In this document: positions 12,026-23,398 of the stretch, in pieces | Layout of the letters: every line of letters starts with the position of its first letter | How positions within the stretch are numbered: the stretch's first letter is position 1 | Source of the DNA: Rheum nobile | Taxonomy: Eukaryota > Streptophyta > Magnoliopsida > Caryophyllales > Polygonaceae | Length of the DNA stretch: 64,000 nt | Direction: 5' to 3' | Assembly (NCBI GenBank): GCA_027886185.1 | Contig: WOAB01000528.1 | Location: 1,674,001 to 1,738,000, forward strand | Position numbers and translations under genes: made by a program | The notes under the pieces: generated by a model | Seen by the model: only the letters and a program-made list of their open reading frames with translations | What the model was told of the DNA's origin: nothing | Databases searched by the model: none

Positions 12026-12313
12026 ATATTTTTCACATTATAGCCCCGTGGGCGTAGTCGAGTGGAAATTCCAGGGGAGTAGAAACATGGGGTGGGCAAT
12101 CCCTCCGTGTTCGAAACGTAGGGATGGAAGCGTAGATAACGCGCCCGTGAATTTAACGCCCCTGAACTGGGGGGCACCTGCGGTCGGGCTCCAACGTGGG
12201 CCTGGCAACGTGGGCCTAGCAGAGGGGGAACATGATTAGTGAGCTCACTTCGGTGGCCCGACACCCGGTTCCGGCAAAATAAAATAAAAAATATATATAT
12301 TTTTCACATTATA
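12026..12313 (+). mobile_element. tRNA-derived SINE with 17-bp target duplication
   Basis: The body (12043 to about 12296) starts AGCCCCGTGGGCGTAG-like. It has an RNA polymerase III A box, TAGTCGAGTGG (about 12056-12066), and a B box, GTTCGAAAC (about 12109-12117). The tRNA-unrelated 3' part ends in an A-rich tail (AAAATAAAATAAAAAA then TA repeats). The exact duplication ATATTTTTCACATTATA is at 12026-12042 and 12297-12313, proof of target-primed insertion. The body is GC-rich against its AT-rich surroundings. Transposition depends on LINE enzymes, and a LINE relic lies at 52-55.7 kb in this window. Frames inside it are not genes. Confidence 0.9.
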
Positions 12314-12839
12314 TGAATTCATATCCATATTGTATATAATCTCTAATGTCAACCTAGTAAGACTAATCTTTTTCCCTTTTTTTTGGGGTCAAATGTAAGA
12401 CTTAACCTTTGTGTTGGTACAGGAATATTTGCAAAGACGTGTCACATGACAATATAGAAGACCCACCTAACTAGTAGTTCATTACTTCATTGTGCAATTA
12501 TATATTTGCAAAGAGGTGTACCACGTTGTTATTTGTCTTAACCACTACATAAATTCGTATTATATAACGAGACATAAATCCTCATTATGATCTCTAATAC
12601 ACCAACCTTGCCACCACAAAAAGCAATTTGCGAAAATCATGTCTTCAAATATTTTAACCAATAGGCCTATATTTTGTATCTAATATACAGAGAATCTAGT
12701 TTAAACCTAGTGTTTGCATGAAATTTGATAAATGTATATTTATGAATAATTAGTTTGACAGATAACAATTTTGTTTTAAAAATATAAAACGATAGATTTG
12801 ATAAGGATCCTAGTGTTTGCATATAACAAAATAAAATAA

Positions 12840-12875
<36 letters not shown>

Positions 12876-13535
12876 GATAGATTTGATTAGTTTTAATAAA
12901 CAATATCATTACAGTTTTGAAGCTCTTGATAGAATCAACAATATTTATTTTAACATATGTTAATAAATACAAAAATGTTTTGTACTCAATATTTTTCACC
13001 GAAGAAATCTAAACTATTTTCCAGAAAAATATCACCCCTGAAATATGACTATTTTTATTCCCATTATTATTATTAAACTTGTATAAATCATATAAATTTT
13101 CATTGAATTTATAACTCATTATTATAATCATCCCTGATTCAATAATCCTAAAAAAATCCTGCTGTGAACCACCAAATCTTGGCTTCCCCTGTTCCCCATA
13201 CAGGCGAGTATCATTTTCCGGCTCTTCCCCAAACTCTCCTACTGTTTGTTGGATTGTTTTCCTTTCGAATCACTCCAAACAATTCCCACCAGTTCCAACT
13301 CCAACTTCCCACCTGCCTTTGATTGTTGACATCTCTCCTACAATCATTCATCCCCATCTGAAATCAATCCATGCCCTTTTGCAATTGGCCTCCCAATTCC
13401 ACGATTCACACTTCAAACCACTCCCCTTCCTCCGATCTCTGACCCACTAAAAATCTCCCCTTCTACAAAACCCACCACCTGTTTGATGAAAGGTCTCTGA
13501 GAAGGTCCGGGCAAATTCACGAGTTTCAAGTTACA
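12314..13535 (+). promoter_or_regulatory. Upstream region and 5' leader of the GH28 gene
   Basis: AT-rich until about 13160, then a C/T-rich leader-like stretch up to the ATG at 13536. It contains a (TA)n microsatellite near 12842-12870. There is also a local duplication: CCTAGTGTTTGCAT and AAAACGATAGATTTGAT each occur twice between about 12705 and 12890. I could not assign a TATA box or start site with confidence. Confidence 0.4.
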
Positions 13536-16500
13536 ATGTTCCACCAGCATAAAGCAGATTTCAAGCGATGGGTTCCCGGGATTCTGTCCAATCACAAAAC
13601 CCTCTTCGTGGTTCTCTGGATCGTGGGATTTGCATCAGTGTTTGTATGGCAGCGCAACATTGTTGATAACCTTCTCGCGTTCCGGCACGCTCCACTGGCG
13701 CATTCGCTTCCGATGCTGCGACCCGTGGCGTTCAACATCACGGATTTTGGCGCGGTCGGCGATGGTGTCACGGATAATACGGAGGCGTTTGAGAGGGCGA
13801 TCTTGGCGGTTTCTAAGATGAGGAACAAGGGTGGGGCGCAGCTCAACGTGCCTGCTGGAAATTGGCTCACTGCTCCATTCAATTTGACCAGCCACATGAC
13901 TTTATTTCTTGCTGAGAATGCTGTTATACTTGGGATTAATGTGAGTTTTCCAATTACTTTTCTTCCCTGATTTTGTGTCTGCTTTTGGTAAAAAAACTTT
14001 TATCAAGTAGCTGTATTTGGAAATTATTGAAATCTCAGGGTATCGTTTCCTTTTTATAATTACTACTTGAAATCCTGAATAATTGAACTCGGGGAGATTT
14101 AGTTTCTCAATGAAGGACAGGTTACTTTGAACTTGGGAATGAATCTAAATTAATGGGTGCTACATTTGCACACGAGTGTGCCGTGGATTTAGGTATAGAA
14201 CTTGGAGGTTGCAGCTGTATGTATAAGGTTTGCGCTGCAAGGTTGATCTGCATTATGTTACCGAGCAAGGTGGAGTGGATCTGCATTAATCCGTGGACAT
14301 AAGTATTGGGTATCATGGATCATACTTGAAAGTAGAAACTCAAAAAGTATAGGAAGCTGATCTTCCTAGATGGTTGTAGTGGTCTGTCAACTTTATTTGA
14401 TCCAATCAATTCGTCTGACAGCAGTATTGGGTATCATGGATCATACTCGAAAGGATGTGCAAGTTTATTTGGGAAGAAGTGCAGCAAATTTGTTGCAAGG
14501 ACTGTGGCTTCACTCTGTGAGCCACAAGAATGTTGTCATGGTTGGCAAGGAACATTGTTTCGACTAGTCTATGACTGGGGGTAGTCATTTGAGAATCTAA
14601 ACTAGGGATCATTCAGTTCAGCAATTGGAAGATAAATGTTCTAGATGTTACATGACTATTCTGTTAGTCTTAATTTGCTGTGTTTTATTGGATAAAAGTA
14701 ATTTGCAAACCCCGACAAAGACAAAGTCACTCTTAGAGGATAACTGTCTGGACATTGACTGGCATTTGAGTGATAAGTAGTCACTGTGAGTTCATATATC
14801 TACTATACAAAAGATACTATCTTTATTTTCTCTTTTATGATACAGTTACTGTCTATTTTTCATGCTACTGGACACTGCAAAGTATAATGTTTCACTGAAA
14901 CAAGAGGGAAACTTGCCCAAAAACATTCCTATGTTAATCTAGTTTGTAAAAGTAATGGGTGCAATGGAGAACCAGGGCATGCAGGGACTTGAATGTGTAT
15001 TTATTTCTTGTTGTCTCTGTTGTAACTAATTTAAAATGTATATTTATTTTCTTATCAGGGGTTTATGTGTCCTTCAATTATATTTCATTTCACATTCTAT
15101 CTGAACGTTTAGCATGGCATATTATTCATATTGTCACGCCCTTGCTCACTTGCTGTGTTTTTGGCCTAATTGTTGCTTTCTCACGCCCTTGTCATTTCAT
15201 TCTGTATTCGTGTCTGTTTACATGTAACATTGATTTCTTTTTTGTTTTGCAGAAGTCCCATTGTTTGTATGTGCAAGTTATAATTTTTATGCACTAAAAG
15301 TTTTATCTTCCCCTTCAGTACTTTAGAAATTAAGTATTGAGATGGATCATCCTCTGTGATTTTGTGGCTTGTTTTTTGGGCAAATTGAACCATTTACTTT
15401 AACATATTACTTATGAATTGGAGCAGGATGAAAAACGTTGGACTTTAATGCCTCCATTGCCGTCTTATGGGTACGGAAGGGAACATCCTGGACCTCGATA
15501 TGGAAGTCTCATTCACGGTCAAAATCTCCAAGATGTAGTGATAACTGGTAAGATAAGGCTATTGCTACTTTTGAATCAAATACATTTGCTATTATTTCTA
15601 TCACTCTTTGATACAGGAAAGTCATTATTCATTGTCCAGTTTCTCCTACATAAATAATAACTTGGTTATGCTTGGAAAATATGCACTAAAGTCTATTATC
15701 TTTTAATCAACCAAATTATTTTTCTTTCTGCTTGGCTCTTTTACACGGTCGTTCTTTCCTTTTGATTAGGCCACTCATTCAAGCATAATTATATTCTTCT
15801 TTATCTCTTATTCTCTTATTTGAAGAGTAGCTACATGATTGGTTATGGTCCTTCTGGAGTGCAATTGTTGATGAAGTAATACTGCACAGGAATAACAATG
15901 TGAATATTTATACATGATTGTATATTTGTCTTGTCCGCTAGGTTGTCTGTTCTATTTTCCTTTTGGGGTGGAAGCCCTTAAATGTTTCTGTAACAATTAT
16001 ATTGGAGAGTTCCCGTACAAAGATAACTACAATTTGTGCCTGAAGGTAGCTGCTGGCTTAAGACTGATGGCTACTGGTGGTCATGCTTTATGGTGGACTT
16101 TCTCAGGGATTGGTATAATGGTGGTTCACGTTTAAGGATAAACAAAGGAAACTGTGTGGCATGTTTGACTAGAAAAATTGGAGGATGAGGGGACAGAATC
16201 TACCCGTTCCAACTATGGTTGTAATTCGCAGTTTTGGGAAAATTCTGTCCTTCTATATTATAGGGGAAGGGGTGGAAGGAGGCAGAAAGTTCACACTCCA
16301 GAATTCTGAATGGTTTATATAGATTAATTCCAAAATTCCTATTGCTATAATATTGCATGTTTCTTCTCGTATAACAACTTTTTTTGTGAAATATATTGTG
16401 AAAGGTGCTAATCATCTAGCTATTTTTCCTATTGAACAGGGCAGAATGGCACAATTGATGGACAGGGTCAAACTTGGTGGAAAAAGTACCGCCAAAAACT

Positions 16501-17976
16501 TCTCAACCACACTAGAGGTCCTCTCGTGCAGATCATGTGGTCAAGTGATATAGTGATTACAAACATCACTTTACGCAATTCACCTTTCTGGACGCTTCAC
16601 CCTTATGATTGCAAGAACGTTACAATCCGAAATCTAACAATCTTGGCTCCCTTACATGACGCCCCAAATACCGATGGAATTGATCCTGGTAAGCATTTTT
16701 TTATCCTCTTTTGGGAGCAAGGTTGTCAGGTTCATGGCTGTAAACTACAAGCTCATTTAGCACTGATCCTCTGACCAGATTCATGTGAAGATATGGTGAT
16801 TGAGGACTGCTATATCAGCGTTGGTGATGATGCAATTGCAATAAAGAGTGGTTGGGATCAATATGGCATTGCTTATGCCCGGCCTTCAAGGAACATTCTT
16901 ATCCGTAACCTTATTGTCCAGTCTATCGTCAGGTGTGTATTTTTAAAAAATCTGACATCCATGATACCCTGTACATTTTAGTTTGACAGGCCTCTTCAAT
17001 AAGCAGGAACTCAAAATCATGGATGTTAAAATCACAATATCAGTGGCTAATGTTTAGCAATTCAGATTTGAAGTAGAAAACATAATTCAGCTGGATAAAG
17101 GAAGATTAAAATGAAGTTATTAACTATAGATATTGTGATTTAACAACCATAATCTTGAGCTCCTAGCTCTTAGTGCTCGTTTGGTTAAATACGTAAGTGT
17201 AATTCCTAGGAATTTATTTCATGTGATTTGATATCCCAGGAATTCTATTTCATGGGAATTGAAAAATATTGTTTGGTTAAATTCCAAATCATGTGAATTA
17301 TGGGGGGAATCTTACTCACTCCCTCCTAGGTAATTGGAATTCCTGTATTTTGCAGGAATTCAAAATCCCAGGAAGTGAATGTCTGTTCTTGTTTGATACA
17401 CATGTTTTTGTTTAATCCTTGTTTGTAATGAAAAACTGAATCTGTTGCAGTGCTGGTATATCAATCGGTAGCGAAATGTCTGGCGGTGTCTCAAATGTGA
17501 CTGTAGAGAACTTGCTTGTGTGGAACTCGAGGCGTGCAGTGAGGATCAAGACAGCCCCGGGAAGGGGAGGATACGTTAGGCAGATAACATACCGTAATCT
17601 AACTTTTGACAACGTTCGTGTTGGAATCGTTGTGAAGACGGATTACAACGAACACCCAGACGGAAACTATGACCGAAAAGCCGTCCCTGACATACAAGGC
17701 TTAACCTTCACCTCAGTTCATGGCCAGGCTGTACGTGTCCCGGTTCGTATCCATGGGAGCGAGGAAATCCCGGTGAAGAAGGTAACGTTTAAGGACATGT
17801 CGGTTGGGTTGTCGTACAAGAAGAAGCACGTCTTCCAGTGTGCATTTGTGTATGGAAGGGTGATCGGGACGGTGTTCCCGCGCCCATGTGAGAATCTTGA
17901 TCTGTACGACGAGCAAGGGCAGCTTGTTAAGCAGTCGACTTCCCAGAACGTGACGGATATAGATTATGATTTCTAA
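13536..17976 (+). CDS. Polygalacturonase-like glycoside hydrolase family 28 protein, five exons
   Basis: Exons are 13536-13940, 15427-15547, 16440-16688, 16779-16932 and 17451-17976. All introns are GT-AG, and the joined frame is 1455 nt (484 residues). Residues 22-39 (TLFVVLWIVGFASVFVWQ) form a signal anchor, suggesting a secretory or membrane-tethered protein acting on pectin in the wall or Golgi lumen. GH28 landmarks are NTDGID (N252, D254), GDDAIAIKSG (D275, D276) and RIKTAPGRGG (R341, K343), matching the catalytic Asp triad and substrate-binding Arg/Lys of polygalacturonases. The usual catalytic-site His of the GHGISIGS motif is replaced: here SAGISIGS (A311). As far as I know this is typical of a plant GH28 clade of unproven activity. 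Sequence after the anchor begins with the usual NITDFGAVGDG. I infer an intact, expressed gene. Confidence 0.93.
13941..15426 (+). other. Intron 1 of the GH28 gene
   Basis: A 1486-bp intron in phase 0 (AAT|GTGAGT ... GAGCAG|GATG). It contains a 25-bp word, AGTATTGGGTATCATGGATC plus ATACT, at 14302-14326 and again at 14423-14447, an internal duplication 121 bp apart. No coding sequence inside. Confidence 0.8.
16933..17450 (+). other. Intron 4 of the GH28 gene, possible MITE remnant
   Basis: A 518-bp intron (AG|GTGTGT ... TTGCAG|TG). Between about 17171 and 17395 it carries GTGCTCGTTTGGTTAAAT and many copies of GGAATT(C/T) words. Such words resemble common plant hAT-type MITEs, but I could not find clean inverted ends or a target duplication. 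Confidence 0.45.
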
Positions 17977-18495
17977 AGGGGAGGAAATTTGGGTCCATTT
18001 TGAGATGGGATTGATATATGTTTTGTGGTATGTTACCAACTTTTTTTCTTACCACTCTGAATGTTTGCTTGATGGGTGAGTGGTGTTGGAGTATATACAG
18101 GCCAGTTTTAACAGTTTCCAAACCTTTTTAGGATATTGTAGCTAGGGTTTTCATGTGCAACTAAAGAATTCAAAAAAATCTCTTTAACCAAAAACAAAAA
18201 AGAATCCAAAAAAATAATGTCATTGCCTCTAAAAGTACTAGCCTTTTCTTTTTACAGCAATTGCAAAGTAACTGTGTTAGAAACTTAGAACCTATATATA
18301 AATAGCCATGACAAAGCAAAACGCCAGACATGATATTTTACTTGATATTCTTTTTGCCAAATTAAAAACTCGTATGCGAAAACATATACTTATTTTAAAT
18401 TCATTTATATCATCACTAATTAGATACATTTTTCATTTATTTATTTTTGTAAGTATAAAATTGATATACTTTTAATAATTAAAAGAATCTATCAA
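17977..18495. other. 3' flank of the GH28 gene
   Basis: Probable 3'UTR and downstream intergenic DNA. No clear element or gene seen. A (TA)n run begins at 18499 and marks the start of the next candidate element. Confidence 0.5.
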
Positions 18496-18533
<38 letters not shown>

Positions 18534-18991
18534 TTCACCCTTTTGGAGTCACTAGAGTATTTTTAGGTTCAAGTTGTTGAAATGTTATTATTTATTTTTT
18601 AAAAATTTATTATTATATTAACATGTCTGATTAAAAGCCTATATTTGGCAAATGAACCAAGTGACCTATAATAACTCATTTTCCAGTTTTTGGCAAATGA
18701 ACTAAGTGACACATAATAACTACATTTTTCATGGGCTAATATGTTTGACAATCCTATAATGTTAATGGTTAATAGGTTGACAATCCAACAATAGTTCACA
18801 CACCTATCTAGGTAAAAAAAGACCCTTCATGGTTTTTTGTCTAAATCAATGTGACTGGCTTCACACTAGGCTGGTCCAACAATGGTTTAAACAAAATCCC
18901 TTATGTGAGAGCAAGGAAAAAGGGTGTTGATTATCATGCAATTTGGGTCAAGTCATCTTATCCCGAATTGTATAACCGGATAACCAACTAG
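18496..18991 (+). mobile_element. Small Helitron-like candidate
   Basis: The left end is A|TCTATATATATATAT (TC at 18496-18497), the same start type as the element at 535. The right end is CTAG|T (18988-18991). A 6-bp stem, TTATCC (18958-18963) and GGATAA (18978-18983), ends four bases before the CTAG. The interior is AT-rich and contains TTGGCAAATGAACCAAGTGA / TTGGCAAATGAACTAAGTGA as a local direct repeat (about 18646 and 18691). The terminal signals are short and the (TA)n could arise by itself. Confidence 0.3.
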
Positions 18992-20138
18992 TCATAAAAA
19001 ATGAGAAAACACACATGCTTGATTCTACTTAGAACAGCCGAGTAATGTGCTCTTCATCAGCAATTGTAATTGAACATCATTTTTACTACACCAAACTCTT
19101 TATCCATTTCAGTTTAACGGAAATGAAACTTGTACAATACAATCAACGATAATCATGTCAAAGGGAGTTGAGGCATGCAACTATATTTATTGAGAATTCT
19201 CACAAACGGCAAATGGAGATCAACTTTCATCTCCAAGAAAAGCTTCCACCTAAACAACATAGCAACAGATAATCAAGACCACAATTTAAAAAATCAGAAC
19301 AACGAGATAGAGTCAAATCAAAGAACAATTTCAAGCAAAAAAAAAAATCTTATATGTGAAGTTAAAACACGGCGGTAATTCACTCTTACTTCTCACAACA
19401 GTACATTAATCTGCAACAAAGTTACCAATATCATCACAGATTTGTCATGTATCTCTATTCAAAAGAGAAAGCAACCTTGAAAAGGATAATGCCATCTTTC
19501 CATAATAATTTAAAAACTATTTATCCAATATTTATCATGACAATACTTTTGGATCTAATGGAAGAAATGAGGACGGCCTTATAGGATGGCAAATAATTTA
19601 TCCAAATTTCAAAATAAAATCATAGGTTTGAGTTTGTTTGATAGTAAATCCTACAAATCCTACAAGAGTATCACTTGTCCATACCCACACTTCTCCTAAT
19701 TTTTTGTTTAATCCATCATTTTAGCGTGGCCCCATGAGGCTTCCAGAAGAGCGACATTCTATCTCATTTCCCATCTGATGACCTTCTACAAGCAAACTAA
19801 TTTAAAGGTAGTCGCACTAGCAACACAAGATATTGTACACAACAGCAAACAACTAGATAACAAAAGAACATTTTTTATCAATACTAAGCAGTTGCGGTTT
19901 TAAGCTAAAGAGATAATTGACTCTAATCTAAAGTATCATGTAAATTGTTCACGGCTTCAATAGACTATAAACACTCATTCACCAAGAGCCAATGCCGAAA
20001 AACAGAAGACCTTCATGCATCCATGACATTCAATTTTTCTTAAGCTCCAATCTGAGTGAATCACTGATTGTAAACTATTTTAAGACTATTAAGAAGCAAT
20101 TGATAAAGAAGTATATACAACAAACCTGGTAGTTCATT
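18992..20138. other. Intergenic region between the two host genes
   Basis: AT-rich, no recognisable coding sequence, element end or RNA gene. The part just below 20139 should hold the 3'UTR of the complex I gene on -. Confidence 0.5.
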
Positions 20139-20336
20139 TCAGTGGTGAGAAGAGGAAGAGGATGGGGACGAGAATTTATTATAAGCGGCCTCGCCAACAA
20201 GGTAAACTCCAAAGGCAACAAGAGCAATGCCAAGGCCAGGAGTGGCATGACGAAACTGGTTGGAAAGCATCGGGTGCTTCCTCCACGCGTCCCTCCTCCT
20301 AAAGAACTCTCCAGTCGTGCCAAGCTGCTTAGCCAT
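20139..20336 (-). CDS. NADH dehydrogenase (ubiquinone) 1 beta subcomplex subunit 3 (B12 subunit)
   Basis: A 65-residue protein starting MAKQLGTTGEFFRRRDAWRK, with HPMLSNQFRHATPGLGI and one membrane span (about residues 36-54, GIALVAFGVYLVGEAAY). This is the pattern of the plant NDUFB3/B12 accessory subunit of mitochondrial respiratory complex I, located in the membrane arm. The length is normal for plants. An in-frame ATG at 20414 would add 26 residues, but the sequence between it and 20336 contains a plausible splice acceptor (GGTGCAG, exon from 20356). I therefore choose the start at 20336 and treat the upstream part as intron and leader. The C-terminus is a Ser/His tail. Nuclear-encoded, likely imported without a long presequence. 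Confidence 0.88.
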   Translation of the reverse strand: MAKQLGTTGEFFRRRDAWRKHPMLSNQFRHATPGLGIALVAFGVYLVGEAAYNKFSSPSSSSSHH

Positions 20337-20355
20337 CACTTCAAGCAGTATGTAA

Positions 20356-20886
20356 ACTGCACCAATGGCAGCAATTTCATCAAAAAATGATAACTTTACA
20401 GAATTCAACAGCACAAATAAAAAGTGAACCCTTATCGAACGAAAGTTTGTCAGTGCACCACACGATACATAATCAACTCCGAAATTTTCGTCATTCTACC
20501 TAATCTAAATGACAAACGAACAGGATATTGAAATCAGCAAAAAAACAAATGGACATTACAAAGTCCACGCATTATCATAAGAAACCCTAATTTCATCGGT
20601 GCAGATCAAAGAAACTGGCAGCAAAAAATTGGTGAATAATTTTAGAAGTGGAGATCGGCGAAGAATTTCTGGTAATTATTTGCACTAAAATATTCTTATG
20701 ATTGATCAAATCATCCGCGACGAATAGATTAGCAAGAGCATTTCATTTCATATCTCATCTCCAAAATACAAACATAGAGGAACTGCATAGGCAAATCAGC
20801 AATACCAACAAATCGATCTGAATTAGGAAAAATGATCGAGAATCTGAAATAGCTATGTAAAATTCGAATTCAAGATCAACAGTACC
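20356..20886 (-). other. Probable 5'UTR intron of the complex I gene
   Basis: On - a donor AAAAG|GTACTG (exon edge 20886) and acceptor GGTGCAG|TTTACAT (exon edge 20356) frame about 530 AT-rich bases (20357-20885). The leader exon upstream would cover about 20887-20960, a GC-richer stretch. Inferred from splice signals and base composition only. Confidence 0.5.
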
Positions 20887-21039
20887 TTTTCGAGAGATGA
20901 GCAAGGTGGAGCGGCAGGAGTGAGCCGAGGTCAGCAGGGGTTGAAACTAGAGAAACTGAGGCTGCTTTTGAAAACCCGATTCGGAACGGTTCAAACTTCA
21001 CACGACCGGGACGATTCGAAAGAATACCACACAAAAGGG

Positions 21040-21090
21040 CTACATTGGGCCGGTCGGGCCCATTATTACGGGCCGAATACTTTGCCCATA
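21040..21090 (-). promoter_or_regulatory. Site II-type promoter elements of the complex I gene
   Basis: TGGGCC occurs on + at 21046-21051 and on - at 21057-21062, about 90-170 bp upstream of the inferred leader exon. A related GGGCC/TGGGCA cluster continues to 21090. TGGGCY (site II) elements are established regulators of plant genes for oxidative phosphorylation and ribosomal proteins, so their place in front of a complex I subunit gene is coherent. Confidence 0.55.
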
Positions 21091-21181
21091 AAGCCCTTTC
21101 TAAAAATTGGTGAGTATGACCTTACCTTATTCCAGCTTACCCATAAAATTATAAGGGAAATTTTGGTTGGTGTCCCTTAAT

Positions 21182-21746
21182 TTAAGGGTATTTTGGTTGG
21201 TGTTGAAAGATAAAAAAAGTAGTTTGATACTCCCAAGGCTTGAATTTGTTTGCTTTGTAATCAAATTTCTTCCCATCTAGATTTGCTTTAGACAACATGA
21301 GAACCCAAAAGTACTAAATAAACGCAAATCCTTAAAAACGTCAATATATGATGATTTAGAAAAAAAACTACTTTATAGATTGTCATGAATCTTGAGAGAG
21401 AAGACATTTCACCAGAAATAAAAATAGCACCAAGTGGGTTCGAAGGAGGAGTTGATAGCAACGGTCAACAAATTGGTGAGTGAGTTTACAGAGAAGTGCG
21501 TAAATGACCCTAAGAAACAATGATTAGGGTTGCAGAGGAAATATCGGTAGTGGGAGTGCAAATGAGACTACCAGAAAGAATAATTTGAATTGAGAATAAG
21601 ATTTTAGTTCTAGTGGATTAACCGATTAGTCCATTTATTGTGGTTTTACCATTTATAATGCATGAGTTTGACATATAAAAAAATGAAAATAGAAGTGACC
21701 AGTTAATAAGAGAGTGGAGACTGGAGAGTTTGACAATTACTAAGGG
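21182..21746. other. Intergenic spacer
   Basis: No gene seen. TTTTGGTTGGTGT occurs twice near 21161 and 21191. From about 21640, imperfect 30-35-base repeats of the type GGTTAATAAGGGAGTGG begin and run into the duplicated segment described separately. Confidence 0.45.
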
Positions 21747-21899
21747 AGTGAGGGTTTGTCGATTACGAAAGAATGATGAGTTTTCGGTTAATAAGGGAGT
21801 GGGAAGCTTGACGGATAAAAAGATAGTGAAACGGTTAATAAGAGAGTGGAAAAATTAACGATTAATAAGGGAGTTGGCGTTTACTAGTGGAAAAAATCC

Positions 21900-22270
21900 T
21901 AATAGAGGCGGGCATTTGGACACTTATTGAGGCGAACACCGTTCGCTTCAAATGAGGGGGCTGCAACAAGTGGGGACCCTTTTTGAGGCGTGCAAAATAC
22001 GCCTCTAAAAGCCACTTGTTGAGGCGGGCCTACATAGGCCCGCCTCAACAAGTGCCTCACTATGGCGCCAAAGTGAGGCACTTTTAGAGGCGGGCCTATG
22101 TAGGCCCGCCTCTAAAAGTCCACTTGTTGAGGCGGACCTCTATATGCCCGCCTCAACAAGTGCCTCACTATGGCGTCATAAGGCACTTGTTGAGGCGGGC
22201 CTCTAGAGGCCCGCCTCAACAAATGGCTTTTAGAGGCGGGTCTCCATAGGCCCGCCTCTAAAAGTTATTT
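21900..22270. repeat. CACTA left subterminal repeat array
   Basis: About a dozen copies in both orientations of TTTTAGAGGCGGGCC / TTGTTGAGGCGGGCC, often paired as palindromes around the centre (for example GGCGGGCCTATGTAGGCCCGCC near 22090). Likely transposase-binding subterminal region. Confidence 0.8.
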
Positions 22271-22568
22271 CAACAATTCGAGTACAACAACGCAAATGAA
22301 GGCCTCTAACTAGTACTTAGAAAGGAAATACTTTTATTCCATTGGGTATAGTTGGGATGAGGTGTTGCAAGAATGAGACCAAAATCAACAACGATTAGCA
22401 TAAACCATGACCCACAATTAAAGACATTTAGCAATAGCAAAGAGTTTCATATGTTCAAATGAAAATATTTAAAGAAGACAACTTAGACACACGGGGTGAT
22501 CAGCACAAAGATTGCTGTAATCATACATCAATGTCTTCTTGGTGAGATTATAGAACCTTAAAGCTTAC

Positions 22569-22910
22569 CTCCATCCTCAGGAATGTCAGAAGTCCATAAA
22601 GTGAGATTATCCCTCAAAAGTTGCAAAATCAAAGTGCTGTCTTTGTAAGACTCTTCATTAAGAGTGTCCAGATCAGAAATAGCATCATCAAAGGCTTGCT
22701 TTGCTAGGTGGCACGCTCTATTTGAAGACAATAAAATATATTAGCAAATAACCATTAAAAGGAAGATGAACAACATAATGATGAGTCAACCACTTATTAC
22801 CTTTCAGGTGAGTTCATAATTTCATAATAGAACACGGAGAAATTCAAAGCCAAACCCAAACGGATTGGGTGAGTTGGAGGTAACTCAGCTTCAGCAGTGG
22901 TTGAAGCAAT
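22569..22910 (-). pseudogene. Captured 14-3-3 protein gene fragment (two exons)
   Basis: Exon a (22801-22910) encodes TTAEAELPPTHPIRLGLAL and NFSVFYYEIMNSPER. Exon b (22569-22717) continues ACHLAKQAFDDAISDLDTLN, EESYKDSTLI and LRDNLTLWTSDIPEDG. This is the highly conserved central-to-late part of plant 14-3-3 phosphopeptide-binding proteins. Splice signals are preserved: acceptor TTTGTAG before 22910, donor GAAAG|GTAATA at 22801, acceptor AAATAG before 22717, donor GGAG|GTAAGC at 22569. Reading frame and intron phase are kept across the junction. The N-terminal half and C-terminal tail are absent. As part of the CACTA cargo, any transcript would give only a fragment. Confidence 0.9.
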
Positions 22911-23296
22911 CTACAAACAACAAAATACCAGCTAGCAAAGTCAAATATATTAAGGGGAAATACTCTTATAAAGAAGTCCAACTGCATCTAAATCATTTGA
23001 CAAAACAGCTGCATAAAATGTGTGAAATTATAAACGATGCGTTGTGCTTGATTACAATCAAACAAGATTGAAATGCAACAAGAAACTTGTATGCGACAAT
23101 ACCAGGTCAGATAAGGTGACAATAGAAAAGTACTAAACAAAAACTTTAAAATTTACATTTCATAGATGATCCATACACACAGATAGTGCTATCAAGCCTA
23201 ATGGATGCTTGAAAACTTAACATCTGGAGACAGAATGAAAAAGAAAAATATTACAGTTTAGCTTCACACATTAGTAAAATATTTTGTCTTGGTTAC
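22911..23296. other. CACTA interior without recognised coding sequence
   Basis: Probably intron sequence upstream of the 14-3-3 fragment plus unidentified sequence. No exon that I can name. Confidence 0.4.
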
Positions 23297-23398
23297 CTGT
23301 ATTCTCATATGCAAGCATAAGAATTGTGAAAGAAATTAGTTTCCCTTCACCAAGAATATTAGATATATCTAGGCCACAAGGTACTCGTTGGCAGGTTT
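23297..23398 (-). pseudogene. Unidentified exon-like fragment in the CACTA cargo
   Basis: A 102-nt open block framed by an acceptor (GACACAG| at 23398) and a donor (ACAG|GTAACC at 23297). In the open frame it reads TCQRVPCGLDISNILGEGKL and then SFTILMLAYENTG. I do not recognise the family. It could be a further exon of the WD40 donor gene or from a fourth gene. Confidence 0.35.

Noticed and set aside
11998..12264. Frames on both strands in the SINE
   Set aside because: They are explained by the GC-rich tRNA-derived body, with pol III boxes and target duplication.
13592..13897. Reverse frames opposite GH28 exon 1
   Set aside because: Shadows of the real exon; the forward frame has splice sites and family motifs.
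17171..17395. MITE in GH28 intron 4
   Set aside because: MITE-like words are present, but no inverted ends or target duplication could be defined, so it is only mentioned in the intron entry.
20339..20414. Upstream in-frame start of the complex I subunit
   Set aside because: The added 26 residues are not part of the family, and a splice acceptor lies between the two starts.
21900..22270. Regularly spaced palindromes resembling a CRISPR-like array
   Set aside because: Repeats are of mixed orientation and variable spacing within CACTA ends, in a plant genome; they are subterminal transposase-binding repeats.
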